Assembly: GCF_003634695.1 (NCBI RefSeq)
Contig: NZ_RBWV01000009.1
Span: 248,001 to 312,000 of the forward strand
DNA: 64,000 nt
Direction: 5' to 3'
From: Motilibacter peucedani
GTDB taxonomy: Bacteria > Actinomycetota > Actinomycetes > Motilibacterales > Motilibacteraceae
Under the pieces are notes generated by a model. The model was given only the letters and a program-made list of their open reading frames with translations, ran no database searches and was not told the origin of the DNA. Below are positions 31,624 through 41,821 of the stretch, piece after piece. A program made the position numbers and the translations under genes. How positions within the stretch are numbered: the first letter of the stretch is position 1; each line of letters opens with the position of its first letter.

Positions 31624-32517
31624 ATGACCGGCATCAGCAGGGTGACCTACACCTCGCTCGCAGCGTCCTCGCTGCGTGGCATCCAGGGCAACCTCGAGCG
31701 CTACAGCCAGAGCCAGGCGCGGCTCTCGAGCGGCACGACGATCTCGAAGCCGTCCGACAACCCGACCGGCACCGTCAACTCGATGACGTTCCGGGCGGAC
31801 ATCGCCAAGAACAAGCAGTACTCCGCCAACGGCGACGACGGCGGCGCGTGGCTGGCCCGCACGGACAGCGCGCTGCAGGACGTCGACGACCAGCTCAACA
31901 CGGTCAAGAACCTCGCGCTGCAGGGTCGGTCGACCGGCAACTCGGACGCGACGGCCCGCAACGCGCTCGCCGCCCAGGTCGACCAGCTGCGCAACGGGCT
32001 CATCGACAGCGCCAACGCGACCTACCTCGGCCGGCCGGTGTTCGGCGGCACGACCACGGGCACGATCGCCTTCGACCCGACCACCGGCGCCTACGTCGGT
32101 GACACCGGCTCGGTCAACCGCACCGTCGGCAAGGGCGACTCCGTGCGGGTCGACACGCCCGGCGAGACGACCTTCGGCAGCGGGCCCGACCAGCTGTTCA
32201 AGGTCATCGACGACATCAGCACGCACCTCAAGAGCGACCCCACCTCGCTCGACGCCGACCTCGCCCGGCTCGACAAGGTCATCAACGGGGTGCGCCAGGC
32301 GCAGTCCGACGTCGGCGCCCGCACCAACCGGGTCGAGGCGCTGCAGACGACGGCCAAGGCGCGCATCGACGCCAGCAGCAAGGCGCAGGGCGAGATCGAG
32401 GGCGTGGACATCCCCGCCGAGACGATCAACCTGAGCATGCAGCAGGTGTCCTACCAGGCCGCGCTCAGCACCGCCAGCAAGGTGCTGCAGCTCTCCCTCA
32501 ACAACTTCCTCCGGTGA
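31624..32517 (+). CDS. flgL: Flagellar hook-associated protein 3 (FlgL)
   Basis: 297 residues with a flagellin-like N-terminus (ISRVTYTSLAASSLRGIQGN, ARLSSGTTISKPSDNPTG) and C-terminus (SLQALQ-type ending TASKVLQLSLNNFLR). FlgL is the second junction protein. It starts three bases after the flgK stop. Its N-terminal ARLSSG and C-terminal NNFLR fit FlgL rather than flagellin, which ends SLLR/K here. Confidence 0.93.
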   Translation: MTGISRVTYTSLAASSLRGIQGNLERYSQSQARLSSGTTISKPSDNPTGTVNSMTFRADIAKNKQYSANGDDGGAWLARTDSALQDVDDQLNTVKNLALQGRSTGNSDATARNALAAQVDQLRNGLIDSANATYLGRPVFGGTTTGTIAFDPTTGAYVGDTGSVNRTVGKGDSVRVDTPGETTFGSGPDQLFKVIDDISTHLKSDPTSLDADLARLDKVINGVRQAQSDVGARTNRVEALQTTAKARIDASSKAQGEIEGVDIPAETINLSMQQVSYQAALSTASKVLQLSLNNFLR

Positions 32518-32560
32518 GTCGCAGGTGACGAGCGCCCTGTCCACGCGGCACGATGTCCCC

Positions 32561-32971
32561 ATGACCTCCGTTCCCACGCTCGAGGCGAGCACCGAGCCGG
32601 TCCTGCGCTTCGAGACGGGCCTGCCCGGCTTCCCCGACGCGCGCGAGTTCCTGCTCGTGCGCCTCGACGACGCGGGCACGGTCTTCTCGCTGCGCTCGGC
32701 CGAGGACGCCGGGCTGCGCTTCCTCGCGGTGCCGCCGGCGACGTTCTTCCCCGACTACTCCCCCGAGATCCCCGACGACGCGGTCGACGAGCTCGACCTG
32801 CGTGACGCCTCCGAGGCGCTGGTCCTGCTGCTGGTGACCTGCCAGACCGGGCTCGCCGACGCCACCGCCAACCTGATGGCGCCGGTGGTCGTCAACTCGC
32901 GCACGCACGCCGCCGCCCAGGTCGTGCTGGCCGGATCCGACCTCCCGCTCCGCGCGCCGCTGCAGTCCTGA
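32561..32971 (+). CDS. fliW: Flagellar assembly factor FliW
   Basis: 136 residues from ATG 32561 (a GTG at 32525 would add 12). FliW signature: PVLRFETGLPGFPDAREFLL, FLAVPPATFFPDYSPEIPDD, LLLVTCQTGLADATANLMAP and VVVNSRTHAAAQVVLAGSDL. FliW binds both cytoplasmic flagellin and CsrA, releasing CsrA's block on flagellin translation when flagellin is scarce. It lies between flgL and csrA, as in Bacillus subtilis. No ribosome site is evident for either start. Four flagellin targets are in the window. Confidence 0.93.
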   Translation: MTSVPTLEASTEPVLRFETGLPGFPDAREFLLVRLDDAGTVFSLRSAEDAGLRFLAVPPATFFPDYSPEIPDDAVDELDLRDASEALVLLLVTCQTGLADATANLMAPVVVNSRTHAAAQVVLAGSDLPLRAPLQS

Positions 32972-33035
32972 GGCACCGTTCCCTAGACTCGGGACCCGAC
33001 GGGCACCACCTGCCCGCGACCACCGAGGAGGGCCC

Positions 33036-33293
33036 GTGCTCGTCCTGAGCCGCCGCGCCGGCGAGAGCGTCGTCATCGGTCACGACGTGACCATCACCGT
33101 GCTCGAGGTCCGTGGCGACCTCGTCCGCATCGGGATCGACGCCCCGCGCAGCGTGCAGGTCCACCGCGAGGAGGTCTACAAGGAGCTCCAGGAGGCCAAC
33201 CGCGTCGCGGCCCAGGCCCCCGAGGACGCCGTCGCCGCCCTCACCGCCCAGCTGACCGGCCGGGCCGCCCCGCCTCCCGCAGACGCGCGATGA
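33036..33293 (+). CDS. csrA: Carbon storage regulator CsrA
   Basis: 85 residues from GTG 33036 (GAGGAGGG upstream): MLVLSRRAGESVVIGHDVTI, then VRIGIDAPRSVQVHREEVYK, the RNA-binding strands and helix with the conserved L4/R6 and R44 region. CsrA dimers bind ANGGA in hairpin loops and at Shine-Dalgarno sites. The C-terminal tail (APPPADAR) extends beyond the usual 61-75 residues. Its natural targets are the flagellin leaders described here. A possible own -10 (TAGACT) lies at about 32988-32993, otherwise it is transcribed with fliW. Confidence 0.95.
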   Translation: MLVLSRRAGESVVIGHDVTITVLEVRGDLVRIGIDAPRSVQVHREEVYKELQEANRVAAQAPEDAVAALTAQLTGRAAPPPADAR

Positions 33294-33299
33294 CCATGA

Positions 33300-33338
33300 G
33301 GAAGTCAGCAGCGACACGCGCGTGTCGTGCTGACTTCC
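33300..33338. terminator. Bidirectional terminator after csrA
   Basis: GGAAGTCAGCA and CGACACG pair with CGTGTCG and TGCTGACTTCC with one bulged G, forming an 18-base-pair stem. It separates csrA from the convergent galactanase gene. Confidence 0.75.
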
Positions 33339-33381
33339 CCATGATCATCACGGGTGGGGGGCGTGGAGGGGGCGGAGCGGG

Positions 33382-34542
33382 CTACGACGCGTCGGGCTTG
33401 CGGTAGGCGTAGACCGAGGGCAGGGCGTGGCCGGTGAAGTCGAACTGCGTCATGTTGTCGTTCGAGGCCTCCGCCCCGGGCTGCCAGCCCACGCCGGGCA
33501 CCCACTCGGGCTCCCAGTCGAAGAAGCCGAGGCCCATCCCGTCCGGCACCTGAAGCAGCACCCGGCGCAGCGCCTCGAAGAAGCCGGCCTGGCCGAGCTC
33601 GGTCGCGGGGTACTGGTCGCCGTCGGGCAGCACGGTGCCCGGCCCGACGATGTTGCCCTTGCCGTCACCGTCGGCGTAGGTCCAGGGGTACGCCGTCTCC
33701 ACCACGACGACCGGCTTGTGGTAGCGCGCCACCGAGTCGTCCAGGTTCGCCTGCAGCTGCGCGAGCGAGCCGTGCCAGATCGGGTAGTACGACTGGCCGA
33801 TGACGTCGAACGGCACCTTCGCGGCCGTGACGTGGTCGAAGAACCACTGCGTACCGCCCAGATCACCGCCACGGTCGATGTGGATCATCACCTTCATCTC
33901 GTGGTGGCGCGGGTTGCCCTCCTTCGCGCCGGTGACACCCGCCTTCAGCAGGTCGGTGAACGCGGCCCAGTGGTCACCGCCCCCGGGCGGGTAGAGCTGA
34001 CCCGTGGGCCACAGCATGCCGCCGGTGATCTCGTTGCCGACCTGGATCATGTCGACCGGCGTGTGCTGGTTGGCGAAGTCCTGCACCAGAGAGCGGGTGT
34101 AGGCGCGCACCGTGTCCTTCAGCGCCGGCAGCGCGGTGGGCCAGCCCGCCGGGATCGGCTGCTTGCTCGGGTCGGCCCAGAAGTCGGAGTAGTGCGGGTC
34201 GAGCAGGATCTTCATGCCGGCCTTCTTGGCCCGCTTGGCCAGGGCCAGCGCCCGGGTCTCGTCGGTGTAGCCCGCCGGCGGGTCCACCCACACGCGGATG
34301 CGCATGTAGTCGGCGCCGTGCTTCTCGAGGATGCGCTCGGCCGGCTTGGCCTTGCCGTTGACGTCGCGGAACGTGACGCCGGCCTCCTCGAGCTGGGGCA
34401 GGAACGAGAGGTCCGCGCCGCGGATGCTCAGCGCTCCGGTCTCGTGGTTGCGCGCCTGCGCGGGCGCCGCGACGGTGCCGAGCACCAGCGCGGCGAGCGG
34501 GACGGCCGTCAGCAGCCGTCGCGCCGTTCGGGACAGGGTCAT
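33382..34542 (-). CDS. Secreted arabinogalactan endo-beta-1,4-galactanase (GH53)
   Basis: 386 residues with a signal peptide (RRLLTAVPLAALVLGTVAAP, cleavage near AQA at 30). The mature part is a GH53 TIM barrel: GADLSFLPQLEEAGVTFRDV, YMRIRVWVDP, acid/base Glu in VDMIQVGNEITGGMLWP and nucleophile Glu in VVVVETAYPWTYAD. It cuts beta-1,4-galactan outside the cell into oligosaccharides that the importer encoded upstream would take up. The ATG follows GAGAGGAAG. It is last in a seven-gene run with the importer and two intracellular glycosidases. Confidence 0.92.
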   Translation of the reverse strand: MTLSRTARRLLTAVPLAALVLGTVAAPAQARNHETGALSIRGADLSFLPQLEEAGVTFRDVNGKAKPAERILEKHGADYMRIRVWVDPPAGYTDETRALALAKRAKKAGMKILLDPHYSDFWADPSKQPIPAGWPTALPALKDTVRAYTRSLVQDFANQHTPVDMIQVGNEITGGMLWPTGQLYPPGGGDHWAAFTDLLKAGVTGAKEGNPRHHEMKVMIHIDRGGDLGGTQWFFDHVTAAKVPFDVIGQSYYPIWHGSLAQLQANLDDSVARYHKPVVVVETAYPWTYADGDGKGNIVGPGTVLPDGDQYPATELGQAGFFEALRRVLLQVPDGMGLGFFDWEPEWVPGVGWQPGAEASNDNMTQFDFTGHALPSVYAYRKPDAS

Positions 34543-34571
34543 GGGTGCTTCCTCTCTGAAGCGGTGGGGGG

Positions 34572-34946
34572 TCAGTCGGTGCAGAGATGGGCGTAGGTCT
34601 CGGCGATGCGCGTGTGGAGCTGCGCGCCCGCCGTCTCACCCCTGCGCAGGCAGTCGCCCGCCAGGCGCAGGTGCTCGAGGGCCAGCGGGCGCAGGTCGCG
34701 CCCGTCGGCCGAGGGGGACGGGGTACGAGTGGGGCTGAGCGCCCCGCCGTGCACCCGCACGGCGCCGTGCTGCGTGCAGAGCACCTGCAGGTCGCGCGCC
34801 GCTGTCGGGTAGGAGACGCCGGTCAGGTCTTGGACGTCGCCGACGCTGAGCGCGCCGCGCTCGGCCAGGACCTGCAGCAGATGGGCGCGGCGCTCGTGCG
34901 GGAGCGCGTCCCGCGCGGGCGGCCGCCGCAGCTGCGTCACGCTCAT
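34572..34946 (-). CDS. Small DeoR-type HTH protein
   Basis: 124 residues containing only a DeoR-type winged helix (HERRAHLLQVLAERGALSVG, DVQDLTGVSYPTAARDLQVL, AVRVHGGALSPTRT). A short helical C-terminus takes the place of the usual sugar-phosphate isomerase-like sensor, so it is about half the normal DeoR length. It starts inside the GH42 stop (ATGA overlap). It may be a second local regulator or a degenerate one. A LacI regulator of the same cluster lies at 43494. Confidence 0.7.
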   Translation of the reverse strand: MSVTQLRRPPARDALPHERRAHLLQVLAERGALSVGDVQDLTGVSYPTAARDLQVLCTQHGAVRVHGGALSPTRTPSPSADGRDLRPLALEHLRLAGDCLRRGETAGAQLHTRIAETYAHLCTD

Positions 34947-36933
34947 GGTCGCGGGCGCCGGAGGACGGCGACCTCGCCGGCGGGCAGCTCGAACGGAGCG
35001 CCGTGCTCGGCGCCCGTGAGCAGGTCGACACCGTGGTCGGGCACGGTCGCGGGCGAACCCGCGTGGTTGATCAGGAAGACGTAGTCGTGGCGGTCGTCGC
35101 GCCGCACGACCCGCTCGAGGTCGACCGGGAGGTCTGGCGTGGTCACGCCCGCCTGCTCGAGGACTCGCCCGACGACGTCGTGGAGACCTGCGGCATCCGG
35201 GTAGCAGGAGAGGTACCACGCCGTACCAGCGCCGTAGGTGTGGCAGGTGAGCGCCGGTGCACCGGCGTCGGGACCGTCGATGAAGCGTACGACCGCCTCC
35301 GCACCCGAGGTGTGCACCGCCTCGGACCACACGGCGGCGGTGGTGCCGTCGTCGAGCGAGACCTGCGCACCGTGCGCCAGCGGGTGGAACTCGTCGACCC
35401 AGACGCCGAGCACGTCGCGCAGCTGACCGGGGTAAGGCCCCTCCGGCACGATGTCGAGCTCGTCGACCATCCCGGAGAAGAACCAGACGAGCAGCGTGCC
35501 GCCACCGCTCACGTAGTCGCGGGCGACGTCACGGCCGCGGTCGCTGAGCAGGTAGAGGCTCGGCGCGACCACCACGGGGTAGCGCGACCAGTCGCCCTCG
35601 GGTGCGACGAAGTCGGCGGTGAGGTGGTGGTCCCAGACCGCGGTGAACAGCTCGCGCACACGCTCGACGTGGTCGACGTCGATCGAGGGCTTGAACTCGA
35701 ACTCGCCGGCCCACCAGTTCTCCCAGTCCCACACGACCGCGACGTCCGGCACCACCCCGCTGCCGGCCACCTCGACCAGCGACTGCAGGTCGGAGCTCAG
35801 CCGGGTCAGCTCCGCCCACACGCGCGACCGCGTCCCGGAGTGCGGCAGCATCGCCGAGTGGAACTTCTCCGCCCCCGCCCGTGAAGCCCGCCACTGGAAG
35901 AAGAGCACGCCGTCGGCGCCGTGGGCCACGTGCGCCAGGCTGTTGCGCCGCAGCTCACCGGGGGCCTTGGCGAGGTTGCGGTCCTGCCAGTTGACCGACG
36001 AGGTGGAGTGCTCCATGAGCAGCCACGGCCGACCGCCTCCCAGCGACCGGGTGATGCCGGCCGACATGGACAGGTCCACCTGGCTGCGCGGGTGCTCGGC
36101 GATCAGGTAGTGGTCGTTGGCGACGACGTCGAGGTGCGGGCTCCACGGCCAGTAGTCGGTGTGGATGCAGTTGTTGGCCATCAGGTTGGTGGTGACCGGC
36201 ACCTCGGGCGTGACCGACAGCAGCTCCTCGCGCTCGTTGAGGTAGCAGGCGAGGTACTCCTGCGAGGAGAAGCGCCGGAAGTCCAGCTGCTGCGCCGGGT
36301 TGACGGGCATGGGCGCCGGCACGGGCGCCGTGACCTCCGCCCAGTCGTGGTAGCGCTGCCCCCACACCGCCGTCTGCCAGGCCTCGTTGAGCCCGTCGAG
36401 GTCGCCGTAGCGGTCGGCCAGCCAGCTGCGGAACGCGGCGACGCTGGCCGGGCAGTAGCACGGGCCGACGTGCGCGCCGAGCTCGTTGTTGACGTGCCAG
36501 AGCGCCAGCGGCTCGTAGTCGCGGTAGCGCCGGGCCAGCGCGCCGGCGACCTCGCGCGCCAGTCGCCGGTAGTCCGGCGAGCTGGGGCAGAACGCCTCGC
36601 GCGCGCCGATGCCGAGGACCTGGCCGGTCGCGGTGACCGGCCGGCTCTGCGGGTACGCGGTGGCGAGCCACGCGGGCGGCGCGGCGGTCGGAGTGGCCAG
36701 CACGACCCGCAGCCCGGCCGACGCCACCAGGTCGAGGATCCGGTCGGTCTGCCCGAAGTCGAAGACGCCCTCGGCCGGCTGCAGCAGGGCCCACGAGAAC
36801 ACGCCCAGCGTGACGACCGAGACGCCGGCCTCCTTCATGAGCAGCAGGTCGTCCTGCCACACGCTCTCGGGCCACTGCTCGGGGTTGTAGTCGCCGCCGA
36901 ACCCCATCGCGGGCAGCTTCGTCGGCCAGCCGG

Positions 36934-36937
<4 letters not shown>
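34943..36937 (-). CDS. Beta-galactosidase (GH42)
   Basis: 664 residues: GFGGDYNPEQWPESVWQDDL opening, acid/base Glu in LALWHVNNELGAHVGPCYCP, nucleophile Glu in WLLMEHSTSSVNW, Cys zinc-type cluster YCPASVAAF, and beta-galactosidase trimerisation and C-terminal domains (GPYPGQLRDVLGVWVDEFHP). No signal peptide, so it hydrolyses imported galactosides inside the cell. GTG 36937 overlaps the GH1 stop (GTGA). Confidence 0.93.
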
Positions 36938-38292
<1,355 letters not shown>

Positions 38293-38346
38293 GCCGGGTC
38301 GGTCTCCTCGAGGGTGGGAGCGGGTCGGTGGCGGGTGCGCAGGGGC

Positions 38347-39249
38347 TCAGCCCTTGACGCCGCCGGAGACGAGGTCCAGGCGCCAGTACTTCTGCAGGAA
38401 CAGGAACAGCGCGATGAGCGGGATGATGGAGAGCAGCGCGCCCATGACGGTCAAGCTGTAGAGCGCCGGCTGGCTGGCGCCCTGGTTGAGCATCGAGTAG
38501 AGCCCGACGGTCAGCGGGAAGCGGTCGTCGTTCGAGATCATGATGAAGGGCAGCAGGAAGTTGTTCCAGATGGCGACGAACTGCAGCAGCAGCAGCGTCA
38601 CCATGCCGGGCAGCATCGGAGGCATGCCCACCGACCAGGCGAGGCGGTACTCCCCCGCCCCGTCGATGCGGCCGGCCTCGAGCATGTCGTCGGGGATGAC
38701 CGCCGCGGCGTAGATGCGGGCGAGGTAGATGCCGTAGGGGCTGATGATGCTGGGCAGCAGGACCGCCCAGTAGGTGTTGACGAGCCCGATCTTCGACATC
38801 AGGAGGTACTGCGGGATCGCCAGCGCGACCTGCGGCACCAGCACCCCGGCGAGGATGCACCGGAAGATCGTCTCCCGGCCGAAGAACCGGAACTTCGCCA
38901 GCGCGTAGCCGGCCAGCGTCGACACCAGCACGGAGACGACCGAGCCGACCCCTGCGTAGAGCAAGCTGTTGAGCGCCCACTTGTAGAACTGCCCGTCGTT
39001 GAAGTCGAGCAGGTGGCGCAGGTTGTAGGTGAACCCGCCGTGGAAGCTGGGCCTGAAGGAGAAGGTCGTGAAGAACTCGTCGGGGTTCTTCGTCGACGCC
39101 ACCAGCACCCACAGCACGGGAAGCAGGCAGTAGAGCGCGCCGAGGAGCAGGACGGCGGTCGGCACGACCTTGGCGCGCGGGCGGAGGCCGGAGTGCGTAC
39201 GCGGTGACGCCTCCTGCCGGCGCGCCGGCTTCGTGAGGGTGGTGCTCAT
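38347..39249 (-). CDS. Carbohydrate ABC transporter permease (MalG-type)
   Basis: 300 residues, six membrane segments, with the EAA loop DDMLEAGRIDGAGEYRLAWS followed by VGMPPMLPGM. Polar N-terminus (RPRAKVV). It forms the membrane channel with the permease encoded next. No ATPase subunit is encoded here; actinobacteria often share an MsiK-type ATPase. ATG 39249 overlaps the upstream permease stop (ATGA). Confidence 0.92.
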   Translation of the reverse strand: MSTTLTKPARRQEASPRTHSGLRPRAKVVPTAVLLLGALYCLLPVLWVLVASTKNPDEFFTTFSFRPSFHGGFTYNLRHLLDFNDGQFYKWALNSLLYAGVGSVVSVLVSTLAGYALAKFRFFGRETIFRCILAGVLVPQVALAIPQYLLMSKIGLVNTYWAVLLPSIISPYGIYLARIYAAAVIPDDMLEAGRIDGAGEYRLAWSVGMPPMLPGMVTLLLLQFVAIWNNFLLPFIMISNDDRFPLTVGLYSMLNQGASQPALYSLTVMGALLSIIPLIALFLFLQKYWRLDLVSGGVKG

Positions 39250-40196
39250 CGGTCCTCCCCGAACGCGCGCCGCTGCAGCGTGCCGAGCACGGCGAGCGAG
39301 AGCACGAGCGTCGCCGCGGCGAGGACCACCGAGGCCGCGGCTGCCGTGTAGACGTCGTTGTTGACGAAGGCGTCGCGGTAGATGGTCATGAGGGGCACCC
39401 AGGTGCTGGAGATGGCGGACGTCAGCGGCACGAGCGTCTGCGGCTCGTTGAAGACCTGCAGCGTCGAGATCAACGAGAAGATCGCGGTCATGATGACGGC
39501 AGGCAGCACGAGCGGGACCTTGATGCGCCAGGCGATCTGCAGCTCGTTGCAGCCATCGATGCGGGCCGCCTCCTGCAGCTCGGCCGGCAGGCCGCGCAAC
39601 GAGGTGTAGATGATGATCATGTTGAAGCCGATGCCACCCCAGACCGCGATGTTGACGACGGAGTAGAGGACTGAGTGCGGCCCGAGGAAGCTCGGCACGG
39701 GCAGCCCGAGGGTGTCCGCCGCCTCGCGGATCGGGCTGACGCCGGGCAGGTAGATGAAGCCCCACAGCAGGGTGGCGATGACGCCGGGCACCGCGTAGGG
39801 CAGGAAGATCGCGATGCGGCTGAACCTGCCGAACCGGATCACCGGTGAGTCGAGCAGCAGGGCGAACAGCAGCGCGAAGCCCAGCATGATCGGCACGACG
39901 AGGAAGCCGTAGCCGAGCAGACGGAGCACCGAGTGCAAGTAGGCCGAGTCGCTGACGGCCGAGACGTAGTTGTCGAAGCCGACGAACTTCTCGGTACGCA
40001 CCCCGAAGCCCGTCGAGTCGACGCGCGAGGCCCGCAGGCTCAGCCAGAGGGTGTAGCAGATGGGGACGACCAGGAAGACGGCGAACAGCGCCAGGGCGGG
40101 CGCGAGGAACACCAGCGGCGTGCTCCGCGCCCGCACCCGTCGTCGGCCCTGCCTGGGAGTCGAGACGGCCGCGACCGTGCTCTCCTTCAGGCTCAT
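39246..40196 (-). CDS. Carbohydrate ABC transporter permease (MalF-type)
   Basis: 316 residues, six membrane segments (LVFLAPALALFAVFLVVPIC; IAIFLPYAVPGVIATLLWGF) and the EAA loop LPAELQEAARIDGCNELQIA. It partners the permease above. The ATG is three bases before the substrate-binding gene stop. It belongs to the importer of the galactan cluster. Confidence 0.92.
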   Translation of the reverse strand: MSLKESTVAAVSTPRQGRRRVRARSTPLVFLAPALALFAVFLVVPICYTLWLSLRASRVDSTGFGVRTEKFVGFDNYVSAVSDSAYLHSVLRLLGYGFLVVPIMLGFALLFALLLDSPVIRFGRFSRIAIFLPYAVPGVIATLLWGFIYLPGVSPIREAADTLGLPVPSFLGPHSVLYSVVNIAVWGGIGFNMIIIYTSLRGLPAELQEAARIDGCNELQIAWRIKVPLVLPAVIMTAIFSLISTLQVFNEPQTLVPLTSAISSTWVPLMTIYRDAFVNNDVYTAAAASVVLAAATLVLSLAVLGTLQRRAFGEDR

Positions 40197-40199
40197 GCC

Positions 40200-41600
40200 C
40201 TAGGCCCCGGCGACCTTGAAGCCCTGCTTCTCGAGGTCGGCCACGGCGGCCGCCTGCAGGGAGTCGCACGCCGCGGCGAAGTCGGACTTCGACTGGATCG
40301 CCTTGGCGAAGATGTCGCTGTAGGAGCTGTAGGTCACGTTGACGTTGGGCGCCCACGTGAAGCCCTTGGCGGTGGCGGCGATCGCCTTGGCGTCGGCGTA
40401 GAAGCTCGGCTGGTTCGGCATCATCGCGGGTGCCTTCTCCAGGGCCGGCACGCTCTGGCCGGCCGAGGCCGCCGGGTAGATGCCGCCGAACTCGACGAAG
40501 GCCTGCAGCGCCTCGGGGTCGGTGTTGAGCCACTTGACGAACTTCTCCGCCTGCGGCTTCTGCTTCGACTTGGCCCAGATGGCCGTCGCCGACCCGCCCC
40601 AGAAGCCGGTGACCTTCGCCCCCGCGTCCCACTGCGGCAGCGCCGTCATCTTCCACTTGCCCTTGGTGCTGGGCGCGACGCCCTCGAGGACGCCGGCGCC
40701 CCACACCGCGCTCGGCCACGCCAGCAGCGTGCCGTCGCTCATGGCCTTGTTCCACTCGGGGGTGTACATCGGCTTGCCGGACAGGACGCCCTTGTTGACG
40801 AGGTCGCCCCAGAACTTCGCCACCTTCTTGGTGGGCTCGTCGTTGATCGACACCTTCCAGGTGCCGCCGTCGTTGGTCCACCAGCTGGCGCCCGCCTGCT
40901 CCGCGAGTCCCGCGAACCAGCCCGGGTCGCCTGAGGAGAACGTGGCGAGGTAGCGCTTGGGGTCCTTGGCGCGCACCTGCTCCGCGACGCTGGCGAACTC
41001 GTCCCAGGTGGTCGGGACGGTCAGGCCCATCTCCTGGAAGAGGTCCTCGCGGTAGTAGAGCATCATCGGGCCGACGTCCTGCGGGATGCCGTAGGCCTTG
41101 CCGCCGAACGACGTGAGGGCCCACGTGCCGTCGGGGAACGCGCTCTTGACCTGGCCGGCGAGCGAGCTGAGGTCGGCCGCGACGCCGTTGGTCACGAGCA
41201 CCGGCAGCGCTTGGTACTCCGCGTGGATGAGGTCGGGGGCGTTGCCTGCCCGTGACGCGGTGATGATCTTGGTGAGGAGCTCCTCGCCCTGCGCCTGGCG
41301 GCTGACCTTGACCTGCTGGGTCGGGTTCTTCTTGTTCCAGATGTCGACGACCTTCTCGATGTTGGTCGTCCACGTCCAGAAGGTCAGCGTGGCCGCGGCG
41401 TCGGCGTCGCCCGCGCTGCCTGCAGCCGCGGCGGTGGAGGACGCACTGCCACCGCCCGAGCTGCCGCCGCACGCCGCGAGCAGCGCCGAGGCGGAGGCGG
41501 CTGCCCCGGCTCCGGCCAGTCCCTTGAGGAACCCGCGCCGCCCGAGGACCGGAGCGTCGAGCGCTGCACCTGCGCGTGGGCCGAACGGGGATGAAACCAT
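40200..41600 (-). CDS. Lipoprotein sugar-binding protein of the ABC importer
   Basis: 466 residues. N-terminal RRGFLKGLAGAG (twin-arginine) and lipobox LLAACGGSS, so a Tat-exported lipoprotein. The body is SBP_bac_1/extracellular type (LTFWTWTTNIEKVVDIWNKK, FWGGSATAIWAKSKQKPQAE). ATG 41600 has AGGAGG eight bases upstream. It captures oligosaccharides for the two permeases. The promoter region between it and the divergent VOC gene holds three CebR-like operators. Confidence 0.9.
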   Translation of the reverse strand: MVSSPFGPRAGAALDAPVLGRRGFLKGLAGAGAAASASALLAACGGSSGGGSASSTAAAAGSAGDADAAATLTFWTWTTNIEKVVDIWNKKNPTQQVKVSRQAQGEELLTKIITASRAGNAPDLIHAEYQALPVLVTNGVAADLSSLAGQVKSAFPDGTWALTSFGGKAYGIPQDVGPMMLYYREDLFQEMGLTVPTTWDEFASVAEQVRAKDPKRYLATFSSGDPGWFAGLAEQAGASWWTNDGGTWKVSINDEPTKKVAKFWGDLVNKGVLSGKPMYTPEWNKAMSDGTLLAWPSAVWGAGVLEGVAPSTKGKWKMTALPQWDAGAKVTGFWGGSATAIWAKSKQKPQAEKFVKWLNTDPEALQAFVEFGGIYPAASAGQSVPALEKAPAMMPNQPSFYADAKAIAATAKGFTWAPNVNVTYSSYSDIFAKAIQSKSDFAAACDSLQAAAVADLEKQGFKVAGA

Positions 41601-41634
41601 GGACGAGCCTCCTGGACCGCGATGTCGAGTGTGC

Positions 41635-41648
41635 TGGGAGCGGTCACA
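41635..41648 (-). promoter_or_regulatory. CebR-like operator 1
   Basis: TGGGAGCGGTCACA is one perfect half of the TGGGAGCGCTCCCA palindrome bound by LacI-type CebR, with a variant right half. It lies 35 bases upstream of the sugar-binding gene. Confidence 0.6.
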
Positions 41649-41703
41649 CACTCCGTCGCGACGCCAGGGGTTGTCAAGAGGTCGATGCTGGCCGTGACCT
41701 ATC

Positions 41704-41717
41704 TGTGACCGCTCCCG
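41704..41717. promoter_or_regulatory. CebR-like operator 2
   Basis: TGTGACCGCTCCCG is the reverse complement of operator 1 (mismatch at one end), so the two form an inverted pair 55 bases apart. Confidence 0.6.
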
Positions 41718-41782
41718 GTCAGCCGTCGCGTTCCGTCCGCGACGCGTGCCCTCTCCCGTTGTCAAGCAGCGTGTGCCATTCT

Positions 41783-41796
41783 CGGGAGCGTTCCCA
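41783..41796. promoter_or_regulatory. CebR-like operator 3
   Basis: CGGGAGCGTTCCCA differs from the TGGGAGCGCTCCCA palindrome at two positions. It sits 26 bases upstream of the VOC gene start and is the best full palindrome of the three. Confidence 0.65.
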
Positions 41797-41821
41797 CACG
41801 TCTCCGCTCTGGAGCTGCCCC

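Noticed and set aside
39250-41472. Upstream in-frame extension of the MalG-type permease
   Set aside because: The extension is the shadow of the neighbouring permease and sugar-binding genes; the true start is ATG 39249 with its ATGA overlap.
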